Assembly: GCA_029268065.1 (NCBI GenBank)
Contig: JAJUHC010000001.1
Coordinates: forward strand, 1-64,000
Direction: 5' to 3'
DNA length: 64,000 bases
DNA from: Clostridiales bacterium
GTDB lineage: Bacteria > Bacillota > Clostridia > Oscillospirales > Oscillospiraceae
The position numbers were made by a program, and so were the translations under genes. Shown here one piece after another: positions 53,270 through 62,406 of this stretch; within the stretch, counting starts at the first letter, position 1; every line of letters begins with the position of its first letter. A model generated the notes under the pieces. The model ran no database searches, was not told the origin of the DNA, and saw only the letters and a list, made by a program, of their open reading frames with translations.

Positions 53270-53530
53270 TTATTTAAGCATGTCGGACAGCTGTTTCGCC
53301 AGGCGCTTGCCCTCCTCTGTTTGAAGAACGGTGGTAAGGAGACATTGCAGGGAGCCAGGGTCCCCGCTTTCCATTGCCTTTTTGACCTCGTCGCTGCCGG
53401 AGAACTTCTCCTTGAGGCGCTGTCCGTCAGCCGAGCCGGCGAGCTGCATAAGCTCCGGCATTTTTTCTGAAACCTTCGGGTTCCCGGTGGCATTCAACAT
53501 TCCCAGGATGTTTTCATAATCATTTTTCAT
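53270..53530 (-). CDS. Small helical protein of unknown function
   Basis: The 86-residue product (MKNDYENILGMLNATGNPKV, then GSADGQRLKEKFSGSDEVKK, ending EEGKRLAKQLSDMLK) is entirely helical. It is the first gene of a three-gene minus-strand cluster of small proteins, 23 bases before the next. An AGGTTAG-like RBS precedes the ATG. No domain recognised. Confidence 0.6.
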   Translation of the reverse strand: MKNDYENILGMLNATGNPKVSEKMPELMQLAGSADGQRLKEKFSGSDEVKKAMESGDPGSLQCLLTTVLQTEEGKRLAKQLSDMLK

Positions 53531-53703
53531 ATACTAACCTCCATCAGTTCGCAAAGAGACGCCGCGGACAAAAGGCGTCCGGGGCTTTCCCGCGGTTGCC
53601 GTCACATGGCGAGCGGCGTGCCTTAAACATGGCAGGGGCGCGTTTTAACGCTCTTACCTGCATTGGCTTCCCTAGTTTCAGTATATTCGCTTTGCAAAAA
53701 GAG

Positions 53704-54171
53704 GTGAATGACACTATTAAAATATTGGTTTTTTCCGATTCTCACGGAAAATATAAGCCAATGAGCCGGGCAATTCTGATTGAAAAGCCCGATTTGCTGC
53801 TTCATCTGGGCGACGGTATATTCGATTTGTACCGTCTCCGGACGGACTTCCCGGGCATCCCGGCCGCGGGCGTCAGAGGCAACTGCGACGCCGGCTCAAA
53901 CGAGCCGGACTCGAGGAGCCTGACGCTTGACGGCTTGAAAATCCTTATGACCCACGGTCATATCTACGGAGTAAAGACGGGGCTCAAAAATGCGGTGGAA
54001 GCGGCGCGCGAAGCCTCCTCGGATGTGCTGCTGTTTGGACACACTCACCGTCCCGTATATGAAATGAGCGGTTCCCTGCATATTATGAACCCGGGGAGCG
54101 TTTTCGACGGCAGCTACGGCAGCATAGAGATAAACGACGGCGACGTCTTTTGCCGCCTCAAAAGCATCTGA
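53704..54171 (+). CDS. YfcE/MJ0936-type metallophosphoesterase
   Basis: The product of about 155 residues has the calcineurin-like motifs of YfcE-type phosphodiesterases: FSDSHGK (D-x-H), HLGDGIFD (GD), GVRGNCDAGS (GNCD), THGHIYG and LFGHTHRPV. These bind two metals. The likely reaction is hydrolysis of a phosphodiester; natural substrate unknown. The start is uncertain. GTG 53704 is used here; it overlaps AGAGG, and an ATT at 53716 is better spaced. Confidence 0.85.
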   Translation: MNDTIKILVFSDSHGKYKPMSRAILIEKPDLLLHLGDGIFDLYRLRTDFPGIPAAGVRGNCDAGSNEPDSRSLTLDGLKILMTHGHIYGVKTGLKNAVEAAREASSDVLLFGHTHRPVYEMSGSLHIMNPGSVFDGSYGSIEINDGDVFCRLKSI

Positions 54172-54175
54172 CAGC

Positions 54176-54224
54176 GAGAAAAGCATAACCGCCGGTTTTG
54201 AATACCGGCGGTTATGCTTTTCTC
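54176..54224. terminator. Bidirectional terminator between YfcE and tadA
   Basis: A 20-bp perfect stem GAGAAAAGCATAACCGCCGG (54176-54195) with its complement at 54205-54224. It overlaps the last tadA codons, with A/T tracts at both bases. Confidence 0.9.
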
Positions 54225-54661
54225 AGGTTTTTAAAGAACTCGGAAATCAGCCCGGCGCATTCCTCGCGCATTATGCCCCCTACGATCTGCGGCTTGTGCC
54301 CGAAGTTTTCCTCAAAGATATTCAAGACCCCTCCGCATGCGCCGACCTTTGAATCCCCCGCCCCGTAAAACACTTTGGATATTCGGGAATTGATTATGGC
54401 CCCCGCGCACATCGGGCAGGGCTCAAGCGTCACATACAGCTCACACCCGCTCAGCCGCCATCCGCCAAGGGCCCTGCAGGCCTCGCCTATCGCCTCTATT
54501 TCGGCGTGCGCAATCGCGCTTTTGTCTGACTCGCGGCGATTCCTGCCGCGCCCTATGATTTTGCCGTCTGAAACAATCACACAGCCGACGGGCACTTCCC
54601 CCGCCGCTGCGGCCTCCTTCGCGAGTTCAAGCGCTTCGGACATATAATTCTCCCGTTCCAA
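54212..54661 (-). CDS. tadA: tRNA adenosine(34) deaminase TadA
   Basis: The 149-residue zinc deaminase converts the wobble adenosine of tRNA-Arg(ACG) to inosine. Motifs are GEVPVGCVIV, AIAHAEIEAI (zinc His and catalytic Glu), LYVTLEPCPMCAGAI (zinc cysteines) and VFYGAGDSKVGACGGV. It begins MERENYMSEALELAKEAAAA, the family norm. Confidence 0.95.
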   Translation of the reverse strand: MERENYMSEALELAKEAAAAGEVPVGCVIVSDGKIIGRGRNRRESDKSAIAHAEIEAIGEACRALGGWRLSGCELYVTLEPCPMCAGAIINSRISKVFYGAGDSKVGACGGVLNIFEENFGHKPQIVGGIMREECAGLISEFFKNLRKA

Positions 54662-54756
54662 GTACCGCTCCCCCAGTTATTTTTTAGCATTATATCACCT
54701 TAACGCCGTATAAGCAACCGGTCGCACGGGAACAATATCGGCGGAGGTGTGTATAT

Positions 54757-55185
54757 ATGAAAGTCAACGAGCTTATGTGCAAAAACGTAGTTTCGATTTC
54801 TCCTGACGAGTCCACTTCGCTTGCCGCAAGGCTCCTTTACAGGCACAACATCGGTTCCCTTCCGGTTTGTACGGCCGACGGAAGGCTCCGCGGCATTGTT
54901 ACCGACCGCGACATTGTTCTGCGCTGCGTGGCGGCGGAAAGCGATCCCGAGCGTACCCCAGTGCGCGAGATAATGTCACGCGCGCCGATATCCGCAGCGC
55001 CGGAGGACGACGTCAGGCTTGCGGCAGAAATCATGGCGGCTCATCAGATACGCAGGCTGCCGGTTACGAACGAGGGAAGGCTTGTAGGCATGCTTTCGCT
55101 TGGAGACATAGCAAAGACCAACACCTGCAATATGGAAGCCTCGCGCGCTCTTTCCGAGATTTCAACGAACATAAAAAAGCGCTGA
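54757..55185 (+). CDS. Two-CBS-domain protein
   Basis: The 142-residue product is only a Bateman pair: CBS 1 (about residues 1-60: MCKNVVSISPDESTSLAARL, GRLRGIVTDRDIV) and CBS 2 (about 72-128: PISAAPEDDVRLAAEIMAAH, RLVGMLSLGDIA). CBS pairs bind adenine nucleotides and sense energy state. No effector domain is fused, and partners are not visible nearby. GGAGGTG precedes the ATG. Confidence 0.85.
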   Translation: MKVNELMCKNVVSISPDESTSLAARLLYRHNIGSLPVCTADGRLRGIVTDRDIVLRCVAAESDPERTPVREIMSRAPISAAPEDDVRLAAEIMAAHQIRRLPVTNEGRLVGMLSLGDIAKTNTCNMEASRALSEISTNIKKR

Positions 55186-55228
55186 CTGAGGGGCGGCAAG
55201 AGCCGCCCCTCAGTCCTTTTGCGTTTTT
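55184..55228 (+). terminator. Terminator of the CBS gene
   Basis: A 14-bp stem GACTGAGGGGCGGC (55184-55197) / GCCGCCCCTCAGTC (55202-55215) with AAGA loop, then CTTTTGCGTTTTT. Confidence 0.9.
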
Positions 55229-55363
55229 AAGCCTTCCAGGGTCCGGAGTTCGATCAGGTCCTTTCGGACATAGCATTATGCTTCAGTTTTGTGTCGGACG
55301 TGACGCAGCTTACGGGCGGGGAAATGAGCCGTGGGATTTGTCCTGCGGACAGTGCCTTACACT

Positions 55364-55789
55364 CTATACAGCGCCGATTTCAAAAACTTTTATGACAAGC
55401 ACGGATCCCTCGCGGTCCCCCTCCGCGCGGAATTTGCGGCTGTGCAAATAAGGTGCGAGGTTTTTGCTGTCGGTATAAAATGTAGGTATGGTTTTGAAGG
55501 GCTTTGGCGCATCTTTTGGGAAAAATCCGTTGTTTTCTATAAAAATCCTGCATTTTTCGCCGGTGTAGTCCTCGCCTTCCAGCATGTAGCGGGCGGACAT
55601 GTGCTTTATTCCGTTTACATCAATCAGCTGAGTATCGACTCCGCCACGGAGAACCTTTCCGTTAAATATCTCTCCTGAGACAGTCCCGGTAAAAGGGATC
55701 ATTACAATCGTGCCGGAAGCGGTGTCAAGCTGCAGTCTCTCGGCAGGATCGATGTCTACATAAACCTTCATAATAAGCTTATCGCTCAT
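55364..55789 (-). CDS. DUF3237-family protein
   Basis: The 141-residue beta-rich product has the DUF3237 pattern: VDIDPAERLQLDTASGTIVM, FNGKVLRGGVDTQLIDVNGI, KHMSARYMLEGEDYTGEKC and RIFIENNGFF. The family is uncharacterised and often found with catabolic enzymes. It is the last gene of a minus-strand group after malic enzyme (26-base gap), and would share its regulation. AAGGGGG precedes the ATG. Confidence 0.75.
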   Translation of the reverse strand: MSDKLIMKVYVDIDPAERLQLDTASGTIVMIPFTGTVSGEIFNGKVLRGGVDTQLIDVNGIKHMSARYMLEGEDYTGEKCRIFIENNGFFPKDAPKPFKTIPTFYTDSKNLAPYLHSRKFRAEGDREGSVLVIKVFEIGAV

Positions 55790-55815
55790 AAATAAAGCCC
55801 CCTTGAATTATTGTT

Positions 55816-56991
55816 TCAGAGTCTTGCGGCGCCGGTTTCGCGAGCCGCTTTTGAAACCGCCGCGGCCACCGTACCTGCCACCCTCGGGTCAAACGCCTTG
55901 GGAATTATATAGTCGGGCGACAGCTCTTCGGCGGCCACCAGCGATGACAGGGCGTAGGCCGCGGCAAGCTTCATTTCATCGTTTATTTCCCTTGCTCGCA
56001 CATCGAAAGCTCCCCTGAAAACGCCGGGGAATGCCAGAACGTTGTTTATCTGATTGGGGTAATCGCTTCTGCCGGTCGCAATCACTTTTGCCCCGCCTTC
56101 TTTTGCATCCTCCGGGAAAATTTCAGGATTCGGGTTCGCGCAGGCAAAAATCACCGCATCCTTGGCCATCCTTCTTACCATCTCTGTTGTGACGGTATTT
56201 GGCGACGACACGCCGATAAATATATCCGCATCCGTGAGAACATCGGCGAGCGTCCCGGAGCGTCTTGAGAGATTTGTATATTCCGCTATTTCGTCCTTGA
56301 CTGAATTCATCCCTTTTTCACGGCCCCTATATATGGCGCCGTTCCTGTCGCACAGAGTAATATCCCTGAAACCGTCCGTCAGCAGAAGTCTGGAAATTGA
56401 AATCGCCGCGGCTCCGGCGCCGTTAACCACTATACGGACTTCTTCCTTTTCCTTTTTCACTACTTTCAGAGCATTCAGGATTCCTGCCAAGGTGACGATG
56501 GCGGTTCCGTGCTGGTCGTCATGGAAAATCGGGATATCGCATTTTTCCTTTAGCCTCTTCTCAATTTCAAAGCAGCGAGGCGCTGCAATGTCCTCGAGGT
56601 TTATACCCCCAAAGCTCCCGGATATAAGATAAACCGTGTTGACTATTTCGTCAACATCTTTTGATTTTATACAGATTGGGAACGCGTCAACATCTCCAAA
56701 TGTTTTAAAAAGAACGCATTTGCCTTCCATAACCGGCATGCCAGCCTCTGGTCCTATATCTCCCAAGCCCAGTACTGCGGTTCCGTCCGTCACTACCGCC
56801 GCCATATTCCAGCGGCGCGTCAATTCATAGCTTCTTGACACGTCCTTTTGTATTTCGAGACATGGCGCCGCCACCCCGGGAGTATAGGCGAGCGACAGGT
56901 CGTCTTGCGTGCCAACAGGCACCGCCGTCTTTATTTCTATTTTCCCCTTCCACGCTTCATGCAGGCGGAGAGATTCTTTTGCATAGTCCAT
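55816..56991 (-). CDS. NAD(P)-dependent malic enzyme
   Basis: The 391-residue bacterial-type malic enzyme oxidatively decarboxylates malate to pyruvate. Signatures are LSLAYTPGVAAPCLEI (catalytic tyrosine), VVTDGTAVLGLGDIGPEAGM, PVMEGKCVLFKTFG (catalytic lysine), PIFHDDQHGTAIVTLAGIL (metal aspartates) and VVNGAGAAAISISRLL (nucleotide site). It lies between an esterase and DUF3237 in a transporter-linked group, so it may finish the breakdown of an imported C4 acid or ester rather than serve central metabolism. Confidence 0.94.
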   Translation of the reverse strand: MDYAKESLRLHEAWKGKIEIKTAVPVGTQDDLSLAYTPGVAAPCLEIQKDVSRSYELTRRWNMAAVVTDGTAVLGLGDIGPEAGMPVMEGKCVLFKTFGDVDAFPICIKSKDVDEIVNTVYLISGSFGGINLEDIAAPRCFEIEKRLKEKCDIPIFHDDQHGTAIVTLAGILNALKVVKKEKEEVRIVVNGAGAAAISISRLLLTDGFRDITLCDRNGAIYRGREKGMNSVKDEIAEYTNLSRRSGTLADVLTDADIFIGVSSPNTVTTEMVRRMAKDAVIFACANPNPEIFPEDAKEGGAKVIATGRSDYPNQINNVLAFPGVFRGAFDVRAREINDEMKLAAAYALSSLVAAEELSPDYIIPKAFDPRVAGTVAAAVSKAARETGAARL

Positions 56992-56999
56992 TTCTTCAC

Positions 57000-57902
57000 C
57001 TATGTATTACTGGCAGCAAGGCTGTCTTTAATAAACCTTACGATAAGCTCAAAAGCTTCCTCGGCGTGGGGCATATCATATATTGTAAACCCGTGTCCCG
57101 CGCCCTTAAAACGCTTAAGCGTAACTTCGTTGCCCGCTCTGGCGAGATTTAACGCGAATTGTTCGCCTTCGTCGCAAAGGCTGTCCTCTTCGGCTGTGAT
57201 AACCAGAGCTTTAGGAAAGCCGCTCAAAAGCTCCGGACCGGCGAAAACCGGCGAAACCAGATAATCCTTCTGAATTTCCCTGTCACAATAATAAAGGTTG
57301 TAAAGACGCGCGCGCTCCGACGGTATACCCTTGCTTCCGCTGGGCTTTTCGTCCGGGTCGGTATATAAATCCATTGGAGGATATTCGATAACGATAAGAG
57401 ACGGCATGAAGTCGCCTGACTGCTTTGCCAGAATCATTATTCCGGAAATCAGATTGCCGCCAGCGCTATGCCCTGTAAGTATTATCTTCGACGGATTTAT
57501 TCCCAGCTGCTCGGAATTGTCAAAGGCCCACTTCACCACATCGTAACACTCGTGCAGCGCCGTCGGGAATGGGTAATCGGGCGCAAGGCGGTAATCTATG
57601 TCGAGCGTTTTGCAATTAAGGCTGTTTATGAGCTTCCGGCAAAAAAGATCGTCGCTCGGCGTGCGTTCTCTAATAAATCCTCCGCCGTGGAGGTTGATTA
57701 TCAAGGGTGTTTTTTCTTTTTTGTCCCTGTAACTGAAGTATACATCCGAAGGGCCGACCCTCGTGGTAACATGGAGCCGCTCAACGGTAGCCGGGTATTT
57801 ATCAAGCTTTTCCTGCGTTACGACTGCGTTTGTAACCTTTTTTCGGGTCTCTGCCGCCATTTTTATCATTTCTTCTCTGGTGATTTTCGTCAAATCCTGC
57901 AT
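57000..57902 (-). CDS. Alpha/beta-hydrolase, hormone-sensitive-lipase type esterase
   Basis: The 300-residue product has the HSL-family oxyanion motif INLHGGGFIRE, the nucleophile elbow LTGHSAGGNLISG (serine), a late aspartate in TAEEDSLCDEG and the histidine in GAGHGFTIYD: a full catalytic triad. It would hydrolyse a short-chain carboxylic ester. It lies 8 bases before malic enzyme and 76 bases after an anion transporter, implying that its substrate is imported and yields a dicarboxylate. Confidence 0.85.
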   Translation of the reverse strand: MQDLTKITREEMIKMAAETRKKVTNAVVTQEKLDKYPATVERLHVTTRVGPSDVYFSYRDKKEKTPLIINLHGGGFIRERTPSDDLFCRKLINSLNCKTLDIDYRLAPDYPFPTALHECYDVVKWAFDNSEQLGINPSKIILTGHSAGGNLISGIMILAKQSGDFMPSLIVIEYPPMDLYTDPDEKPSGSKGIPSERARLYNLYYCDREIQKDYLVSPVFAGPELLSGFPKALVITAEEDSLCDEGEQFALNLARAGNEVTLKRFKGAGHGFTIYDMPHAEEAFELIVRFIKDSLAASNT

Positions 57903-57978
57903 ATAAACACCTTTTACACTTATTTTATAAATATTCAGGACTCCGCATCAAGTGGAATCCTGAATATTCTGCGACTCC

Positions 57979-59253
57979 TTATTTGAACGGGAATATCAAA
58001 GGAAGCCAGATAATGCTGACTATGGTAATTAAGACGACCAGCGGAAGCCCGCATTTAAAGTAATCCTTTATGGTGTATCCGCCCGGCTCCATTACGACCG
58101 CCTGAGTGGGGGAGGCCATCGGAGTGAGAAGGGAAGAGCAGCTTGCGAGTATTGTGCCCATTACCGCGGTTCTCGGATCGACGCCTATTTTTACTGCGGC
58201 GGCGGAGACCAGAGGCACAAATATCGCTATCATCGCCGTATTCGACATGAATTGGGTCAAAATAAGCGGAATAATAAAGAATACGGACATTATTACATAG
58301 GGATTTGACGTGTTGCCAAGCATACTTACAATCCATTTGGCTACGATATCGCCGGCCCCTGTAATTTTCAGCGCGTCGGAGAGAGGAAGCACTCCGGCGA
58401 ACAGGAACATGGTCGGCAGGTGGATCGAGGAAAGTGCTTCCTTATCGCTGAGTACCCCTGTGATTACCAAGAGGACGGCGCCGATGCAGCCAGAGATGTA
58501 CATGTCGATCTTAATTTGGGGAGCGAGAATAATTGCCGCCACCGTAAGAACTATTATTACGACCGCCACCTTTTCCATCGCGGGCGAAAGCTTAGGTCCT
58601 GATTCCTTCTTTTTTATATTATCCGCAAACTCTTCGTTTGGCTTGTTGGGAAGCAGCTTGTGTCCCCATAACGCCATATACACTACTGCAATTATTACAA
58701 TCGGGAGTCTGGCAATCGTAAATGACCAGATTGTAAAAGGAATTTTGCCGCCGGCGTTCATCATAACGGTGTTCCAGGTCAGATTTGCCGCTCCCTGCCC
58801 GAGAAAAGTCATGCCGACGCAAATATTCGCAAGAGCCGACGCCGGGAACATGATCTTGCTTCTGCTCAGGCCGGTATCGTTTGCAATTGCGACGAGCAGA
58901 GGTATCATTATTGCCATGGCGGCGGGACCGCTTGTAATCAGCGCTAAAATTCCGGCTGTCAGGCTTGAAATAATGATAATTTTTGTGGGGCTGTCCTTAT
59001 GCTTGTTAACAAGGGATTGTATCCTGTCCAGCAGGCTGGTTTTTGTCAAGCCTGCGCCGACCACAAACATTGCGCCAATCAGAATGACGTTCGTGTTTGT
59101 AAAGCCCGAAAAGGCCTGAACAGGCGTAAGTACCTTTGCCATAATAAGAGAAATCATTATGAACATGGAGATTACGGAAAATGGCACTTTTCCGGTAATA
59201 AATGCAGCAATTGTTATCATTAAAACAATAATAGTAATTGTCAGCGGGGTCAT
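57979..59253 (-). CDS. SLC13/DASS-type anion permease
   Basis: The 424-residue protein has about 11 helices in two repeats: ILIGAMFVVGAGLTKTSLLD, then ALITSGPAAMAIMIPLLVAI with a re-entrant motif, then LTQFMSNTAMIAIFVPLVSA and SSLLTPMASPTQAVVMEPGG. The SN-T and P-sites are those of dicarboxylate and citrate carriers of this superfamily. It likely imports a di- or tricarboxylate with Na+ or H+. It is first in the operon after the LysR gene. LysR-type boxes lie upstream at 59536-59588. Confidence 0.82.
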   Translation of the reverse strand: MTPLTITIIVLMITIAAFITGKVPFSVISMFIMISLIMAKVLTPVQAFSGFTNTNVILIGAMFVVGAGLTKTSLLDRIQSLVNKHKDSPTKIIIISSLTAGILALITSGPAAMAIMIPLLVAIANDTGLSRSKIMFPASALANICVGMTFLGQGAANLTWNTVMMNAGGKIPFTIWSFTIARLPIVIIAVVYMALWGHKLLPNKPNEEFADNIKKKESGPKLSPAMEKVAVVIIVLTVAAIILAPQIKIDMYISGCIGAVLLVITGVLSDKEALSSIHLPTMFLFAGVLPLSDALKITGAGDIVAKWIVSMLGNTSNPYVIMSVFFIIPLILTQFMSNTAMIAIFVPLVSAAAVKIGVDPRTAVMGTILASCSSLLTPMASPTQAVVMEPGGYTIKDYFKCGLPLVVLITIVSIIWLPLIFPFK

Positions 59254-59535
59254 GTTTTTCCTCCTCGTATTGTAATTTTATTTTTTCCTCTCCGAAAGTC
59301 AGCGCTGCAGCTTTAAAATCTTCTTAAACCGCCCCCCGATTAGGATTGCTGCGCAGATGTTTCAGGCAGCGCGCAGCCAAAAAATCAGTTTAGAGTCATG
59401 AGTTTACTTTTTCTCCCCCTCGCATTTTTACTTGAATAAATGAGTTTCTGCCTTCCCCATAAGCTAAAGCTGAGCGCAATTGTGAATTATGGTTATAATT
59501 TGTATCATACAGAATCAATATAGTGGTCGTTTTTA

Positions 59536-59588
59536 CTCTATCATAGAGAAAACAAATACACAAATACCAATAATCTATTTATCCATAG
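59536..59588 (-). promoter_or_regulatory. LysR-type operator candidates upstream of the transporter operon
   Basis: CTCTAT-C-ATAGAG (59536-59548) is a perfect palindrome and CTAT-N6-ATAG (59575-59588) a second, both of the T-N11-A kind bound by LysR regulators. They lie 280-340 bases before the first gene. The rest of 59254-59535 is otherwise featureless. Confidence 0.5.
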
Positions 59589-59604
59589 TATAAATCTATT
59601 ATTC

Positions 59605-59653
59605 GGACGAAAAAATCCCTGCGCCGGGCTGTAAAGCCAATCGGAACAGGGAT
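59605..59653 (-). terminator. Terminator of the lysR gene
   Basis: On the minus strand ATCCCTG (59653-59647) pairs with CAGGGAT (59621-59615), with inner GGCT/AGCC. TTTTTT follows. Confidence 0.75.
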
Positions 59654-59657
59654 CAGG

Positions 59658-60542
59658 TCAAAATGCTCTTTCTTTCATAAACTTCATACACTTCTTTGCG
59701 GCCTCAGATAAATTTCTGTCCTTCAGCCAAACAAAGCCCGTGCGGAACAGTATCGGCTTTTCGAATGGTCTTACCGTAAGCGTACGCCTTTCGTTTACGA
59801 TATTATTGCTGTTTCCCAGCACAAAACAGACTCCAAGGTTCCGGGCAACCAGGTTAACAGTCGTTATCATTTGATCTGGTACCGCAAGAATGCTGGGCTC
59901 TAACCCTACTTTTGAAAGCTCCGTATCTATCTTTTTTCTGATATAGGTTCGTTCGGGGAGGTGAATAAGCTTAACGTCCTTCATCATTTCGATGGGAATC
60001 TTGTCCAGTTTCGAAAGCGGATGGTTAATATTCATCAGCACATGGATTTCTCCCTGAAAGGTTTGATACACGTTGAATTTCGCTTCAATACTGTCCTCAA
60101 GAACGATGTAGCCAAGCTCAATTTTATCGCCCTTTAACGCCTCCAGTATGGCATAGCTGCCGTCTTCATATATGTCCAGGGTGACCTCGGGATGCTTAGG
60201 AAGAAAATCTCCATATAAAAGCGGCGTTATTTGCGTGCCCACCATGGGAGGTATGCCAATGTGCAACACCTGGCTGGCTTTTGAGCCAAGCGCCTGCATT
60301 TCGTCTACTGTTTCCCTGAACAGCTTTAATAAATAGAGTGTTTTCTTTCTGAAAAGCTCCCCTTCAAAAGTCAGTTCGACCTTTCTTGGATTCCTTACAA
60401 AAAGCGCGACTCCCAGTTCTTCTTCCAGCTTATTTATGGACGCGGTAATGGAGGGCTGCGCAATATGCAGTTCCTCCGCAGCCTTCGTAAAGCTTCGAAG
60501 CCGGCTTACGGCTTCAAAATACTCCAGTTTTTTTATGTCCAT
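59658..60542 (-). CDS. LysR-family transcriptional regulator
   Basis: The 294-residue regulator has an N-terminal winged helix (YFEAVSRLRSFTKAAEELHI, then AQPSITASINKLEEELGVAL) and a substrate-binding domain from about residue 90 (LHIGIPPMVGTQITPLLYGD). It lies upstream of and co-directional with the transporter-esterase-malic enzyme group, not divergent as is usual. It is separated from it by a terminator and palindromes. It probably activates that operon in response to the imported acid. ATG 60542 with GGGAG is preferred to ATG 60575. Confidence 0.87.
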   Translation of the reverse strand: MDIKKLEYFEAVSRLRSFTKAAEELHIAQPSITASINKLEEELGVALFVRNPRKVELTFEGELFRKKTLYLLKLFRETVDEMQALGSKASQVLHIGIPPMVGTQITPLLYGDFLPKHPEVTLDIYEDGSYAILEALKGDKIELGYIVLEDSIEAKFNVYQTFQGEIHVLMNINHPLSKLDKIPIEMMKDVKLIHLPERTYIRKKIDTELSKVGLEPSILAVPDQMITTVNLVARNLGVCFVLGNSNNIVNERRTLTVRPFEKPILFRTGFVWLKDRNLSEAAKKCMKFMKERAF

Positions 60543-60852
60543 AATGTCTCCCTGAAAATATGATTTATTTAGCAATTGGAATAAGAAGGTATCGTATGGT
60601 TCCGAATAACCGGCGATGCTTCACCGTATTTTCGGGCTCGGAGAACCGGTAGGGCAATCATATATTTCGGTGTCACGGATTATTTTGGAAACCATACTGA
60701 AAAAAGTCAGAGGGGCGCTTATGGGGCAACGGAGGTTACAAGGCCTCGGACGGATCAAGTCACGGAACCTGCGAAAAGCACAGAGGAGGATTCGAAAACT
60801 CTGGCTTACGAGAAAACGGAGGCGGCACGAAGGTCGAAAAAGCGTTGAAATG
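60543..60852. other. Intergenic region upstream of lysR
   Basis: Open frames on both strands here lack RBS and family resemblance. The lysR promoter should lie in this 310-base stretch, but I cannot place it with confidence. Confidence 0.4.
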
Positions 60853-61929
60853 CTATCTCCCGGGGATCTGAATCGCCGTATCGAACTGCTCTTCGGTAAT
60901 TTCCCCGTTTTCAAGCGCTTTAATGTACTTTTTGGCCATTTCCCTCCAAAGCTCGTATTCGGTGCGCGGAAACGCCGAGGGAGAACGGCTGCAGCGCATC
61001 TGGTAAGCATTGGAGCGCTGCTGATACAGCTTTTTGGCGGAATTGCGGCTGAGCTTATCGTTGTATTTATCGATTGCCGCAATGTCCTTGCACGATTTTT
61101 GCCTCTTATCGTCCGCTATGCGTTCGCAATAGCGTGAAAGCGAAGAAAAGGGGAGAAAGTATCGGCCGCAGCTTTCGCATTTTCGGACGGATATGCCGTT
61201 TACATACATATACTCAAACTCCAAAAAAGCTAGGGAGCAAATATCCTCGCTGTAATAGCCTACGAAAAGGGAATCCGAATCCAAACTGCATTTGACGGAA
61301 ACGGCAGCGTCGCTGCGCTCATATCTTCTCCGCAGCTCATGAGGGAGAGTATGGTACCTTTCAGTAAGCGGTATGCTTGAATTCGGGCTGTCGGTATCGA
61401 GGGTTCCATTCAAAATCGATTCAATGTCAGTTTTAAACTGCTGAATTCTTTTTATCGCCTTGGCTGCGGAAATGACATACTGGACGGACATAAAAGAAAG
61501 CGGCTCGTCCGGCATGCTTTTACAGGTATTAAGCGTATTCTCGAAGGAGGGATACTCCTTCAGAAAAGATATAAATATCTTTGAAGCGTCATCGCTTGGA
61601 TATTTTCTGATAAAGAAAGCTGGAGCCTGCGAGGAAAAGAGGTAATATAGTACGGGCGCGGAACTAAGAGCGGAGTTAAGGCGGCTGTTGAACGCGGCTG
61701 CCAAATAGTAAGGCGACTCCAACGGAGCCTCCATTCTTTTTACCATTTGAACGGAGCCCTTAAAATTCATTATCATTGCGGAGGTTTTATTTGCGTCGGA
61801 TATCAGGGGTTCCCAGTCGGTATCCAATATCGAGAAAATGATCTGACCGATCGAATAGCTCTGCTTCTCGCCTGATACAAGCACATACTCTTTTTTTCCG
61901 TCAAATTGCACCGCATTTAAGGAATTCAT
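60853..61929 (-). CDS. DUF6076-like protein with C-terminal zinc-binding motif
   Basis: The 358-residue product has a helical N-terminal region of about 250 residues and a C-terminal CxxC motif, RKCESCGRYFLPFSSLSRYC, with a further cysteine in QKSCKDIAAIDKY. This pattern (CxxCGRYFLP...YC, then KxC) matches uncharacterised DUF6076-type clostridial proteins. A nucleic-acid or zinc-structural role is possible; I assign none. It has a perfect -35 promoter upstream and no operon partner. Confidence 0.65.
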   Translation of the reverse strand: MNSLNAVQFDGKKEYVLVSGEKQSYSIGQIIFSILDTDWEPLISDANKTSAMIMNFKGSVQMVKRMEAPLESPYYLAAAFNSRLNSALSSAPVLYYLFSSQAPAFFIRKYPSDDASKIFISFLKEYPSFENTLNTCKSMPDEPLSFMSVQYVISAAKAIKRIQQFKTDIESILNGTLDTDSPNSSIPLTERYHTLPHELRRRYERSDAAVSVKCSLDSDSLFVGYYSEDICSLAFLEFEYMYVNGISVRKCESCGRYFLPFSSLSRYCERIADDKRQKSCKDIAAIDKYNDKLSRNSAKKLYQQRSNAYQMRCSRSPSAFPRTEYELWREMAKKYIKALENGEITEEQFDTAIQIPGR

Positions 61930-61978
61930 CGTTTTACCCCCTCAAGCCCGCAGATGAACTATTTTGCATTATATTTAC

Positions 61979-62007
61979 AGTTTAACCCTAATTGATTTTG
62001 CTGTCAA
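61979..62007 (-). promoter_or_regulatory. Promoter of the DUF6076-like gene
   Basis: TTGACA (62007-62002) and TAAACT (61984-61979) on the minus strand are 17 bp apart, with the gene start 50 bases downstream. Confidence 0.7.
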
Positions 62008-62400
62008 TACAAGCAGATAATATGTGTATAATAAAAATTGTAAAATATAATTACACACATAATTAACCAAATTATAACAAAAATCGCTGAAAAGCAACCA
62101 AAAATCAGCAGACCAACGAACTAATGTTAGTTTTTTGCGTTGTGTAGTAAAATAAAAGTGGATAACAATAATACACATACTTGTAATAATACGCACTTTT
62201 CAGGACAAAAACCCAATGTGAAAATGTTGCGCGTTTTTTTTGAGTATTTTTTATGCTTTTTTCGGCGATTATACCGCAATAATTCGTAAAAAAAGCTTGA
62301 AAGTAGTAAAAATATCATAAATATGTACATAAAATCGTTAGATTATAGTCGATTTTATAGAATACTATGCAAAGCAAATCCTGCTGACGGTGAGGATTTT
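62008..62400. other. AT-rich intergenic stretch
   Basis: No gene, RNA or strong repeat is visible in these 393 bases. It separates divergent DUF6076 and MarR genes. Confidence 0.5.
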
Positions 62401-62406
62401 GCAGTA

